DNA from: a virus
Strand: one strand, 5' to 3'
DNA length: 64,000 nucleotides
IMG/VR virus record: IMGVR_UViG_3300041411_000178
Location: 160,005-224,004 of that record
Shown: one piece after another, positions 8,513 through 16,637 of the stretch
Layout: each line of letters opens with the position of its first letter
How positions within the stretch are numbered: position 1 is the first letter of the stretch
Position numbers and translations under genes: made by a program
Notes under the pieces: generated by a model
What the model was told of the DNA's origin: nothing
What the model saw: the letters and a program-made list of their open reading frames with translations, nothing else
Database searches by the model: none

Positions 8513-8521
8513 CTACATTAT
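8513..8521 (+). promoter_or_regulatory. phiKZ-type early promoter motif, site 1 (CTACATTAT)
   Basis: CTACATTAT in an AT-rich gap, 52 bp before the ATG at 8573. It matches six other sites in the window and differs by one base from the TATATTAC core known for phiKZ early promoters. Confidence 0.65.
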
Positions 8522-8572
8522 TAACGCGTTAATAACACAACCGCTACATTTTGTTTTAATAAGGATACTTTC

Positions 8573-9340
8573 ATGTCCCAGCAACTTTTCGTCACCTTAC
8601 AAGAAGCTCGTCGCGTCAATGCTGTTAAGCACAACCGTCCTCGTGAACTCACCCAGGCGGAACAAATCCTCCTGGCCGGTATCGAGCTGTCGAAGAAACC
8701 GAAGTACGACATCGAGGAACTCAAGGACCTCTGCAAGCTGATGCTCGACACCACCGGCGGTGAACGTCTGGCAGACAAGCTCAAAGAGGCTGTGAACGAC
8801 CCTGTGGCGATGAAGTCGCTGGTTGAGGTCTATCCTCACGTTGAGTTCTACGACGTCATCAAGGAAGGCCCAGACGCCTTCAATCCCTTCGAACGCCTGC
8901 ACTACGCGAACCAGCCTTTCGAAGTGCTCCAGAACAAGGCCGCAACACTCGTCGGGTTCTTCGGATTGCTGGAACAGTTGCCAAAGGGTATCGATACCTA
9001 CATCTACACCCCTTGGACCAACATCCATGCACTGCGGGCCCACTGGGATGGCGACAAGAAACAAACCCGTTGCCTGGGTTATGCGTTGCCGGCAGCATTG
9101 CAGAAAGCAATCACCAGCACTCTCCAAGGGCGCTGGCAGGAAAGCGTGGTGGGCTCCATCATTGCTGACGGCCTGTTCAACAACAAGAACCTGTGGGTTC
9201 GTGCACGCGTCAGCGAACCGAAGTCCGACTTCGTACTGTCGTACCACGAAGATCCGAAGTTCTCTACCTACGGCGATCGCGGTCGTATTGTGAAAGCCAC
9301 CAACAAGAAAACAAACAGCACGTATTACTTCTGCGTGTAA
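8573..9340 (+). CDS. Unknown 255-aa protein, first gene of an early unit
   Basis: First gene behind promoter site 1, so probably made early. ATG after TAAGGATAC. A helical N-terminal half (residues 10-80) precedes a mixed C-terminal half with aromatic motifs. No enzyme motif, signal peptide or membrane helix is visible. Followed by three further genes and a terminator at 10565. Confidence 0.75.
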   Translation: MSQQLFVTLQEARRVNAVKHNRPRELTQAEQILLAGIELSKKPKYDIEELKDLCKLMLDTTGGERLADKLKEAVNDPVAMKSLVEVYPHVEFYDVIKEGPDAFNPFERLHYANQPFEVLQNKAATLVGFFGLLEQLPKGIDTYIYTPWTNIHALRAHWDGDKKQTRCLGYALPAALQKAITSTLQGRWQESVVGSIIADGLFNNKNLWVRARVSEPKSDFVLSYHEDPKFSTYGDRGRIVKATNKKTNSTYYFCV

Positions 9341-9356
9341 CCTAAAGGGTTCGCTC

Positions 9357-9635
9357 ATGTTCAGTCCAGGTAGGCTAGAACACATGGAGTGGCGCCGCAA
9401 GGTGCTGCTCCGTGGCGAACCTGTTCTTACGGTCAAAGGTAAACTCAATCCTGACTGGGTGGACTGGTATCGCGCTACAAACAGAGTATCAGGCAACATC
9501 GCAATAAATGCTGGTAAGAAGTTGATCCGGGAGGCAAAGGCACTTAAACAAGAGCCAGTGGTAACAGAGCCTCCAAAAACATTTCGAAAGATTAACCCTC
9601 ACCACCAACTAATGCTTTATTTCCAAACGGAGTAA
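9357..9635 (+). CDS. Small protein with NPDWxDWY motif (92 aa)
   Basis: The segment GKLNPDWVDWYR at residues 29-39 recurs as TVNPDWCDWYE near the start of the 11204 protein, so the two share a short module. The remainder is basic and helical (KKLIREAKALKQ). Likely early, in the unit from 8573. Function unknown. Confidence 0.65.
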   Translation: MFSPGRLEHMEWRRKVLLRGEPVLTVKGKLNPDWVDWYRATNRVSGNIAINAGKKLIREAKALKQEPVVTEPPKTFRKINPHHQLMLYFQTE

Positions 9636-9639
9636 AACC

Positions 9640-10023
9640 ATGTCAACAATACAACAACTCCAGGCAAGACGTATGGAAGTCCTGGACAAGATGTTTGATC
9701 CCGACACCAAGATCGTTGCTACCCCCAATCCTGATATGGTTGTGGGTATGTCTGGTCTGGCGCTCTACCTGGGTAAGGTAGACGGGATCCTGCGCACAGG
9801 GTACGAGCAAGTCAAGCGCAACGTAATGTTCTTGCAGCACGACCTGCCCACGCCGAACGATCACTTCGAGAGTGCACTCGATGCATTCGACAAGGATGCA
9901 AAGTCGCTGCGCATTCGAACCATCCCTGAAAAGATGGCCTTGAAACAACTGGCTGAGCAACACGAATACCGCCATAACAGCATTATGGACCTTCAGCCGC
10001 TGACCAAGCATTACATGGGCTAA
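9640..10023 (+). CDS. Unknown helical 127-aa protein
   Basis: ATG 5 bp after the previous stop, with a GGAGTAAAACC ribosome site. Helical, with long amphipathic stretches at both ends and a conserved-looking centre VVGMSGLALYLGKVDGILR. No family recognised. Confidence 0.75.
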   Translation: MSTIQQLQARRMEVLDKMFDPDTKIVATPNPDMVVGMSGLALYLGKVDGILRTGYEQVKRNVMFLQHDLPTPNDHFESALDAFDKDAKSLRIRTIPEKMALKQLAEQHEYRHNSIMDLQPLTKHYMG

Positions 10024-10070
10024 CGGATTTTATACATCGGTTACTCAATAATAATCAGGAGATGTACCGC

Positions 10071-10556
10071 ATGAAAGCAATAAAGCGTATTGGCTTCGTT
10101 TTGGTTTCCGTGATTGCACTGGCGTTTGTTGTAGCGCCTTTGTTCGCGTTGGCTAACAGCAACAACTCCAGCCCCACGTACAACGTCAACGACAAGGAGC
10201 AGAAGTTCGTCTGCGAAGCGTTCACTCGCAACACCATCGACGCTGATGGGAAGTTGACGGACAATGATCCGAAGTATGTCAAGACCACGGTACTGGAAAA
10301 CAAAGAGGGTTTCACCATTAAAGCGGGTGAGGCCTTCAAGGAAAAGGTGGTGCTGGGTAACGGGATGATCGGTCCTGGTAGCAACATGGGTAGTAATAGC
10401 CGGGCTATCTTGCAGAAGCGTAACGAGATCCCGGGTGCCCTCTACTTCATGATCTACACCTTCGACAACGAAAAAGATCCGAAAGACCGCGTTGATCCTG
10501 CTGATTCGCCAATCAAAGATATGGTGGTTCTGGGGCAATGCAAACGCAAGCAGTAA
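10071..10556 (+). CDS. Secreted (periplasmic) protein with signal peptide (161 aa)
   Basis: A basic start MKAIKRIG is followed by a 17-residue hydrophobic core and a likely signal peptidase I site ALA|NS after residue 28. The mature part has two Cys (KFVCEAF, LGQCKRK), which could form one disulfide after export. The ATG at 10071 is preferred over one at 10062 because AGGAG lies directly against the latter. It is the last gene of an early unit, so it may act on the host envelope early in infection (inference). No family recognised. Confidence 0.75.
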   Translation: MKAIKRIGFVLVSVIALAFVVAPLFALANSNNSSPTYNVNDKEQKFVCEAFTRNTIDADGKLTDNDPKYVKTTVLENKEGFTIKAGEAFKEKVVLGNGMIGPGSNMGSNSRAILQKRNEIPGALYFMIYTFDNEKDPKDRVDPADSPIKDMVVLGQCKRKQ

Positions 10557-10564
10557 CCTGCTGA

Positions 10565-10602
10565 ATAACCCTACAGATGCCTTAGGGTGTCTGTAGGGTT
10601 AT
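10565..10602 (+). terminator. Strong hairpin terminator closing the 8573 unit
   Basis: ATAACCCTACAGA pairs exactly with TCTGTAGGGTTAT around a 12-base loop. It is followed by GGCTATTAG and then ACTTTTTATT. The 3' edge reads TTATGGCT, the same tail seen after several other hairpins here. Confidence 0.8.
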
Positions 10603-10666
10603 GGCTATTAGCCACTTTTTATTAACACTGTGGTACTAATCTAATATACCGTTTGGGAGAATAACG

Positions 10667-11134
10667 ATGTCTAAAGTTGCAGAGCTGGTTATCCGCGAAT
10701 ATCCGATGGAAGTTATTGCCGCTGATACCATGGAAGATCTGTTGGGTCTGTTCGAACAATTGATCCGTTTCGAAGATGCACTCGTTAACCTGGACGTACA
10801 CAAAGATCCTCTCGCTATGGCCACGACCATGGATGAGATCTTGCTTATGGTTGATCGTTGCGCCATGGCTTACATCGGTGATGACCCTGTAGCCTTCCTG
10901 ATGATCGACAAGGGCGAACCTTACGCTATCGGTTCTCTGTTCGTGGCCGAAGAACACCGTGGCCAGGGTATCGGGGAACTGTTGGTCAACATGCTGCGCG
11001 ATTACCACCCCAACAACGACCTCACCGTGAGCTGCCATAAAGGTAACACCCGTGCACTGGCCTTTTACGAGCGCCTGGGTTTCGTGTTCACCGAGACCGA
11101 CCTGATCATGAAAGGTGTGCTCAAAGCAGTTTGA
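10667..11134 (+). CDS. GNAT-family N-acetyltransferase (155 aa)
   Basis: Carries the GNAT acetyl-CoA motif A: a strand SLFVAEEHR then RGQGIG at residues 98-103 and helix ELLVNMLRD. Motif B follows with NTRALAFYERLGFV (127-140), the usual N..A..FYE..GF signature. The first 60 residues, helical, are an unusual extension that may hold the acceptor site. The family transfers acetyl from acetyl-CoA to an amine. The substrate cannot be told; a phage enzyme could modify a host protein. ATG after TTGGGAGAA. It forms a one-gene unit between a terminator and promoter site 2. Confidence 0.85.
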   Translation: MSKVAELVIREYPMEVIAADTMEDLLGLFEQLIRFEDALVNLDVHKDPLAMATTMDEILLMVDRCAMAYIGDDPVAFLMIDKGEPYAIGSLFVAEEHRGQGIGELLVNMLRDYHPNNDLTVSCHKGNTRALAFYERLGFVFTETDLIMKGVLKAV

Positions 11135-11153
11135 TTTACAGGGTTTTTCACAT

Positions 11154-11162
11154 CTACATTAT
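11154..11162 (+). promoter_or_regulatory. phiKZ-type early promoter motif, site 2 (CTACATTAT)
   Basis: TCACATCTACATTATTAGTGTGA: CTACATTAT with the TGTGA seen downstream of other sites. It lies 42 bp before the ATG at 11204, right after the GNAT gene. Confidence 0.7.
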
Positions 11163-11203
11163 TAGTGTGAATTACAATCACTGTTCTTAATGGGAGAACG
11201 ACA

Positions 11204-12859
11204 ATGACTTTGAAATCGACTGGGTACGTACCTCCAATGCCTACACTGGCGATGCTCGCTGATAACGGCGGCATTGTAACTGTCAACCCGGACTGGTGTG
11301 ACTGGTACGAACAAGTGTTTAACGAACCTGCTGGCGCCGGCTATGTCAAAGGGCGCGAGATCATGAACCAGGTTGATCAGTCGTACTCCGAACTGCTCAG
11401 CATCCGTAGCGAGGCCATGAAGAGTGCGATCCACTCGATGATCTCCAATGATCCAAACCGTCCTACCGTGCGCTTCAAAAGCATTGCAGAGGCCGAGAAG
11501 TCGTTCAAACTCTCCGGCAAGCACGCAATGGACTTCGACAAAGAAGAACAAGTGTTCACGTTTGACGGCTACTTCAGCGTCAGTGACATGGAAGCCATCC
11601 TGTTCATCCGTCGTGCGGAAGAACTGATTGACAAAGCCAAGGAACGCTTTCCGGGTTTCTCCGACTGCGCTACTGGGAGCTACAAAGAGCTGGACATCAA
11701 TCAGTTGATGCAGGTCATGCAGCCATCTTTGTCGAGAACGGACATTGATTCCGAGATTTTCGCTACTCCTGTAGCCGAATCGCCAAATCGCGCGTACATG
11801 TTCCCTGACGCCAAAGCCAAAGCTTCTCCGATGGCCGAGCAGTTCAACTCTGTTGTTGAAGCACACGCAACGCTGGCGGAATCCGGTATCCTGCGTCAGA
11901 ACGTGATCCGCACGCCCGGCGTAAACAATCTGGTACTAGACGGGTACTTCACCCCGAAAGATCTGGAAGCGCTGCTGTACCTGTACCGCAACAACGATCC
12001 GATGGTGTTCCCTGAAAAGGATGCCAACGGTCTGCCAAAGGACAGTCCCGCGGGTGATAAGCTGAACCGCAAGACCTTCATGGAACTGCTGGGTGTTACG
12101 CCTGAAACCAGCAGCGACGAAGTTGCGGAGAAACTCCGTGCAGCACGCCTTGTTCTGGAAGCAAATCTTACCGGACCTGTTGCAGGCCAATATTTAGACG
12201 GCCTGGGTAAGTTGTACGACGATGCTCTGGAACACCCAAGTTCGGCTAAAGCTCTTCTTCGTCCTACCGGCGATGATTTTGAGAAGAAGCTGCATGCGGA
12301 GATTGTTGGCGGTAGTCTGCGAGAGATCCCCGACGAACTGCCTACCGGTAACGCTGTCCTCAACCGGTTGATAACGGAAGGCGGCGGTCTGCGTCGTGGT
12401 GAATGGGCGGGTGAAGCTGCTGCCCGTACTGATATCAACCGCACGTCTATCGTGGGCGGTACTCGTATTCACTGCTTCGAAGAGGGTGACGATGACTTCC
12501 CAATGATGACCGCTCTGATCAAGAAGATTGAAACCTTCGAAGAGCAGTTCGGTGGGTTGTCTTTGGCTGACTTCCGCGCGCAAGTAGACGCACCATGGGC
12601 TGAAGGCGGTGTTGCCTACTTCAAGAAGGAAGACGGTCACTTCAGCCTGGTGTTCGAAAAGAACGAGGTGGTCGTCTCGCTGTTCTCGTTCAAAGTGGCT
12701 GAACACTCCAACCCTCCGGGTCAGATTGTCTTGTGCGAACACGCGCCAAGCCTGGTCAACTACACCACTATCTCCAGCTTCTTTGATCTGTTCATCAGCA
12801 TCACGCCTGAGCAGGTAAAGGAAGCTAAAGACCGAGCTATCGAGAAACACGGTCAGTAA
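11204..12859 (+). CDS. Large unknown protein with internal repeat (551 aa)
   Basis: A single-gene unit between promoter site 2 and a perfect hairpin. It contains NPDWCDWY at residues 28-35, shared with the 9357 protein. It also has an internal duplication: FTFDGYFSVSDMEAILFI.R (about 117-137) matches LVLDGYFTPKDLEALLYLYR (about 242-262). The segment SPMAEQFNSVVEA (about 208-220) recurs almost unchanged in the likely virion protein at 61749. The C-terminal third looks beta-rich. No known domain recognised. One of the largest early-type proteins here. Confidence 0.8.
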   Translation: MTLKSTGYVPPMPTLAMLADNGGIVTVNPDWCDWYEQVFNEPAGAGYVKGREIMNQVDQSYSELLSIRSEAMKSAIHSMISNDPNRPTVRFKSIAEAEKSFKLSGKHAMDFDKEEQVFTFDGYFSVSDMEAILFIRRAEELIDKAKERFPGFSDCATGSYKELDINQLMQVMQPSLSRTDIDSEIFATPVAESPNRAYMFPDAKAKASPMAEQFNSVVEAHATLAESGILRQNVIRTPGVNNLVLDGYFTPKDLEALLYLYRNNDPMVFPEKDANGLPKDSPAGDKLNRKTFMELLGVTPETSSDEVAEKLRAARLVLEANLTGPVAGQYLDGLGKLYDDALEHPSSAKALLRPTGDDFEKKLHAEIVGGSLREIPDELPTGNAVLNRLITEGGGLRRGEWAGEAAARTDINRTSIVGGTRIHCFEEGDDDFPMMTALIKKIETFEEQFGGLSLADFRAQVDAPWAEGGVAYFKKEDGHFSLVFEKNEVVVSLFSFKVAEHSNPPGQIVLCEHAPSLVNYTTISSFFDLFISITPEQVKEAKDRAIEKHGQ

Positions 12860-12875
12860 TACCAGCAACACAACT

Positions 12876-12895
12876 GGGTGGAGAATTCTCCACCC
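12876..12895 (+). terminator. Perfect palindromic terminator
   Basis: GGGTGGAGAA and TTCTCCACCC form a perfect 20-bp inverted repeat followed by TTTCTT, 16 bp after the stop at 12859. Confidence 0.8.
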
Positions 12896-12960
12896 TTTCT
12901 TAACGCAATACCCACTTAACAGAATCCACTCTGGTTTCTGAAACTATTGGAGCAATAAGC

Positions 12961-13530
12961 ATGGCTAGTCTTTTCCGTAACCGTACTTTGCTGGACTCTT
13001 TCCCTAACCGCAACGTGGTAGGTGAAAGCACTGGTATTCATACCAATGACGGCAACCTTGTTTTCCGCGTGGGTATCGACTTCGGTATCCAAGGCAAGCT
13101 TACTCGCTACATGACTGTTAAAGCCCTGGGCAATGAGCTGGTAGAAGTCAGCCGGGCGATCAGTGAGTACGAAAGTTCCATCCTGGAGATCATTGACATC
13201 CTGGAGGAAATGCAGCGCTGGGTCCTGGACATTGATTTTGTTCCGGGTGCAATCAGTCCTGTTCGTCACCGTGGTGATCTGGTATTCAACCGCGTGTTGT
13301 GCGAAGAGAACCCACTGATGGTTCACGCAGCGTGGTTCAACAAGAGCATTACCTGCTCGTTGTTCGGCAAAGGTCTGTACGACCTGGAGATCCGCATTCC
13401 AGCGGGTGGTGAACACAATCACCGCATCTTCCAGCTGAAGATCATGTCGATGATCAACGTGTTCCGTGAACATCTGCGTGATGTTGAGAAGCTGCCGGTT
13501 CAACAACTGCTGAAGAAGGGTGCCAACTAA
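12961..13530 (+). CDS. Unknown 189-aa protein
   Basis: First gene of an eight-gene run ending at 16552. ATG after TTGGAGCAATAAGC. A beta-rich first third is followed by a helical middle (VSRAISEYESSILEIIDILEEMQRW, shortened here) and an alpha/beta end. No early motif lies upstream, so it may belong to another temporal class. Its stop overlaps the next ATG (TAATG). No family recognised. Confidence 0.75.
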   Translation: MASLFRNRTLLDSFPNRNVVGESTGIHTNDGNLVFRVGIDFGIQGKLTRYMTVKALGNELVEVSRAISEYESSILEIIDILEEMQRWVLDIDFVPGAISPVRHRGDLVFNRVLCEENPLMVHAAWFNKSITCSLFGKGLYDLEIRIPAGGEHNHRIFQLKIMSMINVFREHLRDVEKLPVQQLLKKGAN

Positions 13531-13985
13531 TGCGCTCTGTACTCTTCGCTCTGCTGCTGTTGGTAGGTTCTGCTCAGGCAGATGAAACTCTGATGTGTGG
13601 TCAATATGGCTACACAGACAAGAGTGAAGACTTCCACCAAATGAACCTCCTCCCGTTGATCAGCATTTTTGAGATCGATAAGGAGGAGGCTCGGTTTGGT
13701 AACGAGGTCTTCAAGAAGTTCGATGCTAGCCGCGTCGAGATGGACGGATTGGCTAAGACGTACTTCCAGCCAGAAACTAACAAGTTGCTCTATGTCTACA
13801 CGAATGAGCAGGGTACTCAGGAAGTTGGTATCAGCCTATTGAAGGAGGATACTGACGACCTGTTTGCTGATAAGTCTGTTTTTACTGGCTGCAAGGCAAA
13901 GACGGTTGGGCACGAAGAGGTAGTGGCATCTAAAACCTCTCTTCGTCGCCCACTCGATCCCAACCAACCGCTTTATACCTTCTGA
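13530..13985 (+). CDS. Secreted protein with signal peptide (151 aa)
   Basis: A classic short signal peptide: MRSVLF start, a Leu-rich core, and AQA|DE cleavage after residue 17. The mature protein is acidic with one Cys near the start (LMCGQYG) and one near the end (GCKAK), possibly disulfide-bonded in the periplasm. Second exported protein in the left half of the window. Function unknown. Confidence 0.75.
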   Translation: MRSVLFALLLLVGSAQADETLMCGQYGYTDKSEDFHQMNLLPLISIFEIDKEEARFGNEVFKKFDASRVEMDGLAKTYFQPETNKLLYVYTNEQGTQEVGISLLKEDTDDLFADKSVFTGCKAKTVGHEEVVASKTSLRRPLDPNQPLYTF

Positions 13986-13995
13986 GGGGAAAGCA

Positions 13996-14382
13996 ATGGC
14001 TAACGGTATTTTCCTGGCTACGGCTATGTTTAATGGCGAACCCACGTTCTTCCAGTACACGATGCGAGAAAATGATCCGGTTGTTATCGTGGAGCTCTAC
14101 AAGCCGCCCAAAGACGATCTGATCCCTAACGCGGTGATGACTACCGAGATCAAGAAAATCAACCCACTGGACTATCCAGAGCCTCTGCGTCAGCATCTCC
14201 TGAGCACCCCTCATCTTGAGCGATCTCTGGCGGATTCCATATCGAAAGAGGTTTCTAGAATCGGTCAAGAACAATGGGGCAAGATGCTTGCTGACCATGA
14301 AGTGAACAAAATTCCTACTCAGGAGGAATGGAACACCAGTGTTAAACGCATCATTAATAACGTGAGGGGGTCGGATGCTTAG
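13996..14382 (+). CDS. Unknown 128-aa protein
   Basis: ATG after GAGGGGAAAGC. A beta-strand-rich first half (FFQYTMREND, VVIVELYKPP) is followed by a helical half. It overlaps the next gene by 8 bp. Unknown family. Confidence 0.7.
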   Translation: MANGIFLATAMFNGEPTFFQYTMRENDPVVIVELYKPPKDDLIPNAVMTTEIKKINPLDYPEPLRQHLLSTPHLERSLADSISKEVSRIGQEQWGKMLADHEVNKIPTQEEWNTSVKRIINNVRGSDA

Positions 14383-15028
14383 TCGTAATAAAGATTGGTT
14401 CGTCCAGTCTAGCTACTGGCGTAACGTCAGTCGCGTGTTGCAACGCATGGGAGGGCCATTCGAAGAACAACTCGAGGTGTCGGTCTCCCCCATCAACTCG
14501 GATGACCATTCATGGCTGACCCTGGGTGAAGTCCGCATTCGCCGTCACGTTACTTACAGTGCGGCAGATGTATTCACCCATCACTTTCCAGAGTACCTGG
14601 AAAATGAGCTGAAAGGGCGGCTGGGTAAAAGTATCGCCGATGCCCTGCTGCACGTTAATCTCCTGAGTGAGATTGACCCGGTTAAAGTCCGGGAAGTAGG
14701 CCGCCATTGGGTATGGGGAGGTGGTATCCCGTTTGTATTGATTGCACGAGACCCTCACAAGTTTCCTGCGTTGATTCAATTCTGGATCGATCACCCTGCC
14801 ACTACCAATCAACAGCTGCTGTTTCTTCCGCTTATTCGTGAGCATGAAGAACTGTTGAAGCGTCCCGTGCTGGATAGAGTCCCTCGTTCTTGGATGGACC
14901 ACTACCTACAACTGATGACCAATATGCAACCTGGCGATCCCAGAACTGCTGAGGTCAAACAATTTCTGGAAGACAATCCGGTTGAGACCATTTGTTTTCC
15001 ACAGGTGCCGCATTCTAACAAGGAATAA
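14375..15028 (+). CDS. Unknown 217-aa protein
   Basis: Starts inside the end of the previous gene with GTGAGGGGG upstream. Globular, alpha/beta, with Trp and His residues clustered near the middle (VGRHWVWGGGIPF). Nothing recognised. Part of the 12961-16552 run. Confidence 0.7.
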   Translation: MLSRNKDWFVQSSYWRNVSRVLQRMGGPFEEQLEVSVSPINSDDHSWLTLGEVRIRRHVTYSAADVFTHHFPEYLENELKGRLGKSIADALLHVNLLSEIDPVKVREVGRHWVWGGGIPFVLIARDPHKFPALIQFWIDHPATTNQQLLFLPLIREHEELLKRPVLDRVPRSWMDHYLQLMTNMQPGDPRTAEVKQFLEDNPVETICFPQVPHSNKE

Positions 15029-15030
15029 AC

Positions 15031-15618
15031 ATGAACTGGTATGTGCACGGGAAGACTTCCCGCTGTGTTGGATTTATCCAGGATGGGGGTGTCTGTGAAG
15101 GCGGTAACTGTGAGCACCTGGAAGATGGGGACCAGGCACACGGTTATTGCGGCGAGGCTGATAGCTTCGGCGAAGAACATCACCTGATGTGCCAACCGTG
15201 CTACGAGGTGTTTCTCGAAGAACGGAAGACAGAGCCCGTGGACTGCGAAGACTGCGGGATGGATCACCCCAGAAACGAGGGAATCAGTTACATCCCTTAT
15301 TTCTGCGACGAGTTGCCACGAGAGCGTAACCGCATTTTCGTGTGTAATACCTGTAAGGAACTTCCTGCACACAAGTACCGTCTTGAGCGGGATGAACGTG
15401 ACATGGAAGCCGCTAAACTGGAGGCTGAAATGAACGACGATAAAGCGCACGTCTCGCATGAAGACGGAGTACCGGAACCCCTCGACGATGATGACATCGA
15501 CGTCTATCCGGACCCAATCTTCGAACCGCGGGAGCCTGAGGAAGGCGAAGAGCCCGAGGAGCTGGAACTCGAGGAAGAAGACCACGACATTCCGTTCCCG
15601 GACGAGGAGCGTCATTAA
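15031..15618 (+). CDS. Cysteine-rich zinc-binding-type protein with acidic tail (195 aa)
   Basis: Eleven Cys lie in the first 110 residues, including three CxxC pairs: C54/C57, C72/C75 and C105/C108, plus C22, C27 and C40. This spacing suggests two or three zinc knuckles. The last 60 residues are extremely acidic (runs of Asp/Glu/Pro), resembling a DNA-mimic or flexible tail. No exact family is recognised. A role in binding a host nucleic-acid enzyme is conceivable but unproven. Confidence 0.75.
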   Translation: MNWYVHGKTSRCVGFIQDGGVCEGGNCEHLEDGDQAHGYCGEADSFGEEHHLMCQPCYEVFLEERKTEPVDCEDCGMDHPRNEGISYIPYFCDELPRERNRIFVCNTCKELPAHKYRLERDERDMEAAKLEAEMNDDKAHVSHEDGVPEPLDDDDIDVYPDPIFEPREPEEGEEPEELELEEEDHDIPFPDEERH

Positions 15619-15818
15619 TGTGGCTTACCCTCCTGCTGATCGTAGCCGTTGGTATTGCCTTGGCAGGAACCTATATTCCCTGGAGTAGCATCCAGGGAAT
15701 GTCGGATATTCCTCGTAGGGCGGCCTGTGCCATTTATATTGCTAGCTGGATTGTACTGGCTGGTTTTGGCTTCGCGGGTATCGATTTGTTTTATTCTTAC
15801 AAGGAAGCACTGCGATGA
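15618..15818 (+). CDS. Small membrane protein, two TM helices (66 aa)
   Basis: Starts in a TAATG overlap. Two hydrophobic helices (residues 2-20, and about 38-58) flank a short loop. The C-terminal SYKEALR is probably cytoplasmic. Ends in an ATGA overlap with the next gene. It looks like an inner-membrane protein of unknown role. Confidence 0.7.
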   Translation: MWLTLLLIVAVGIALAGTYIPWSSIQGMSDIPRRAACAIYIASWIVLAGFGFAGIDLFYSYKEALR

Positions 15819-16273
15819 GCAATAAACCTTTTCTCTTTACACCTGGCAGCATGGACAAGCTCCAGCACACTGACGTTGCTCAATCCGTCGAAGTGGATGA
15901 AGCGCGCAGTGACCGTATCAGAAACAAGTACGAAAAGCTGGTAGAAAACGGTCTGTACGAGAACAACGATCTGCGTTCGTTCTCTAACACCCTGTGGAAT
16001 GCGATCGTCCACTTCGACGATAAGACACTCTACGTGTTTACGTATCCAATCATCTCCTCTTCTCCGGCCTGCTACATCAAGACCTGCTCCTGCGGCACGG
16101 TAGTCTTCAAAGAACTGCTGGATGACGTCGACTTCAAAGGCGTTCTCGATCTCGAGGACGTTCTCGACGCCATACAACTAACACTGGACTTCGTCGGTGA
16201 CGAGGTTGGTGCCGATCTACCCAAAATCCCGTTCAATCCCCCTTACCTAAAACAAACGAAGGAAGCCGATTAA
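15815..16273 (+). CDS. Unknown 152-aa protein
   Basis: ATGA overlap with the membrane-protein stop. Contains C-x-C (KTCSCG, about residues 87-90) inside a beta-rich middle, and an acidic C-terminal half with DVDFKGVLDLEDVLDA. No family recognised. Confidence 0.7.
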   Translation: MSNKPFLFTPGSMDKLQHTDVAQSVEVDEARSDRIRNKYEKLVENGLYENNDLRSFSNTLWNAIVHFDDKTLYVFTYPIISSSPACYIKTCSCGTVVFKELLDDVDFKGVLDLEDVLDAIQLTLDFVGDEVGADLPKIPFNPPYLKQTKEAD

Positions 16274-16552
16274 ATGGCAACGGTAAAGATTCAACAAAAG
16301 CTCGGTATGGACCTGTTCAAAAAGCTCAGCGCTCAAATGAAAGAAACCGGGCTGCATCTGGTCCGTAGCGACGGCGAAGACAAGCCTGACCGCAAGATCA
16401 CGCAAGAGAACGTGATCTGCAAAGTCAAGCAAGTGTTCAACCTGGGCAAGAAGATGGAAGCCGTAGTGGATGGCGATGTTGTGCTGTCTGGCTATGAGTT
16501 GCGCTTCCAGCAGTTCGAGAACGTTTTCTATCTGGTGCGTAAAGGCATCTGA
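16274..16552 (+). CDS. Unknown 92-aa basic protein
   Basis: Starts at the base after the previous stop. Short, Lys-rich alpha/beta protein. A terminator follows 15 bp after the stop, closing the run that began at 12961. Confidence 0.7.
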   Translation: MATVKIQQKLGMDLFKKLSAQMKETGLHLVRSDGEDKPDRKITQENVICKVKQVFNLGKKMEAVVDGDVVLSGYELRFQQFENVFYLVRKGI

Positions 16553-16567
16553 TTATACGTGCAACAC

Positions 16568-16606
16568 CCTCCCTAGCGAGTCGGGCCAACAGGCTTGCTG
16601 GGGAGG
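16568..16606 (+). terminator. Hairpin terminator with U-tract
   Basis: CCTCCCTAGCGAG pairs with CTTGCTGGGGAGG (two G-U pairs), then TTTTATTTTTTG. Confidence 0.85.
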
Positions 16607-16637
16607 TTTTATTTTTTGTTTAAATTAGGAGTTTGTA

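Noticed and set aside
8544-8552. GCTACATTTT close to promoter site 1
   Set aside because: Only a partial match and directly downstream of a better site.
8823-9293. 156-codon + frame inside the 8573 gene
   Set aside because: Ser/Thr/Arg-rich shadow translation fully within a better gene.
10633-10652. TAATCTAATATACC before the GNAT gene as a promoter variant
   Set aside because: Order of bases differs from the seven consistent sites.
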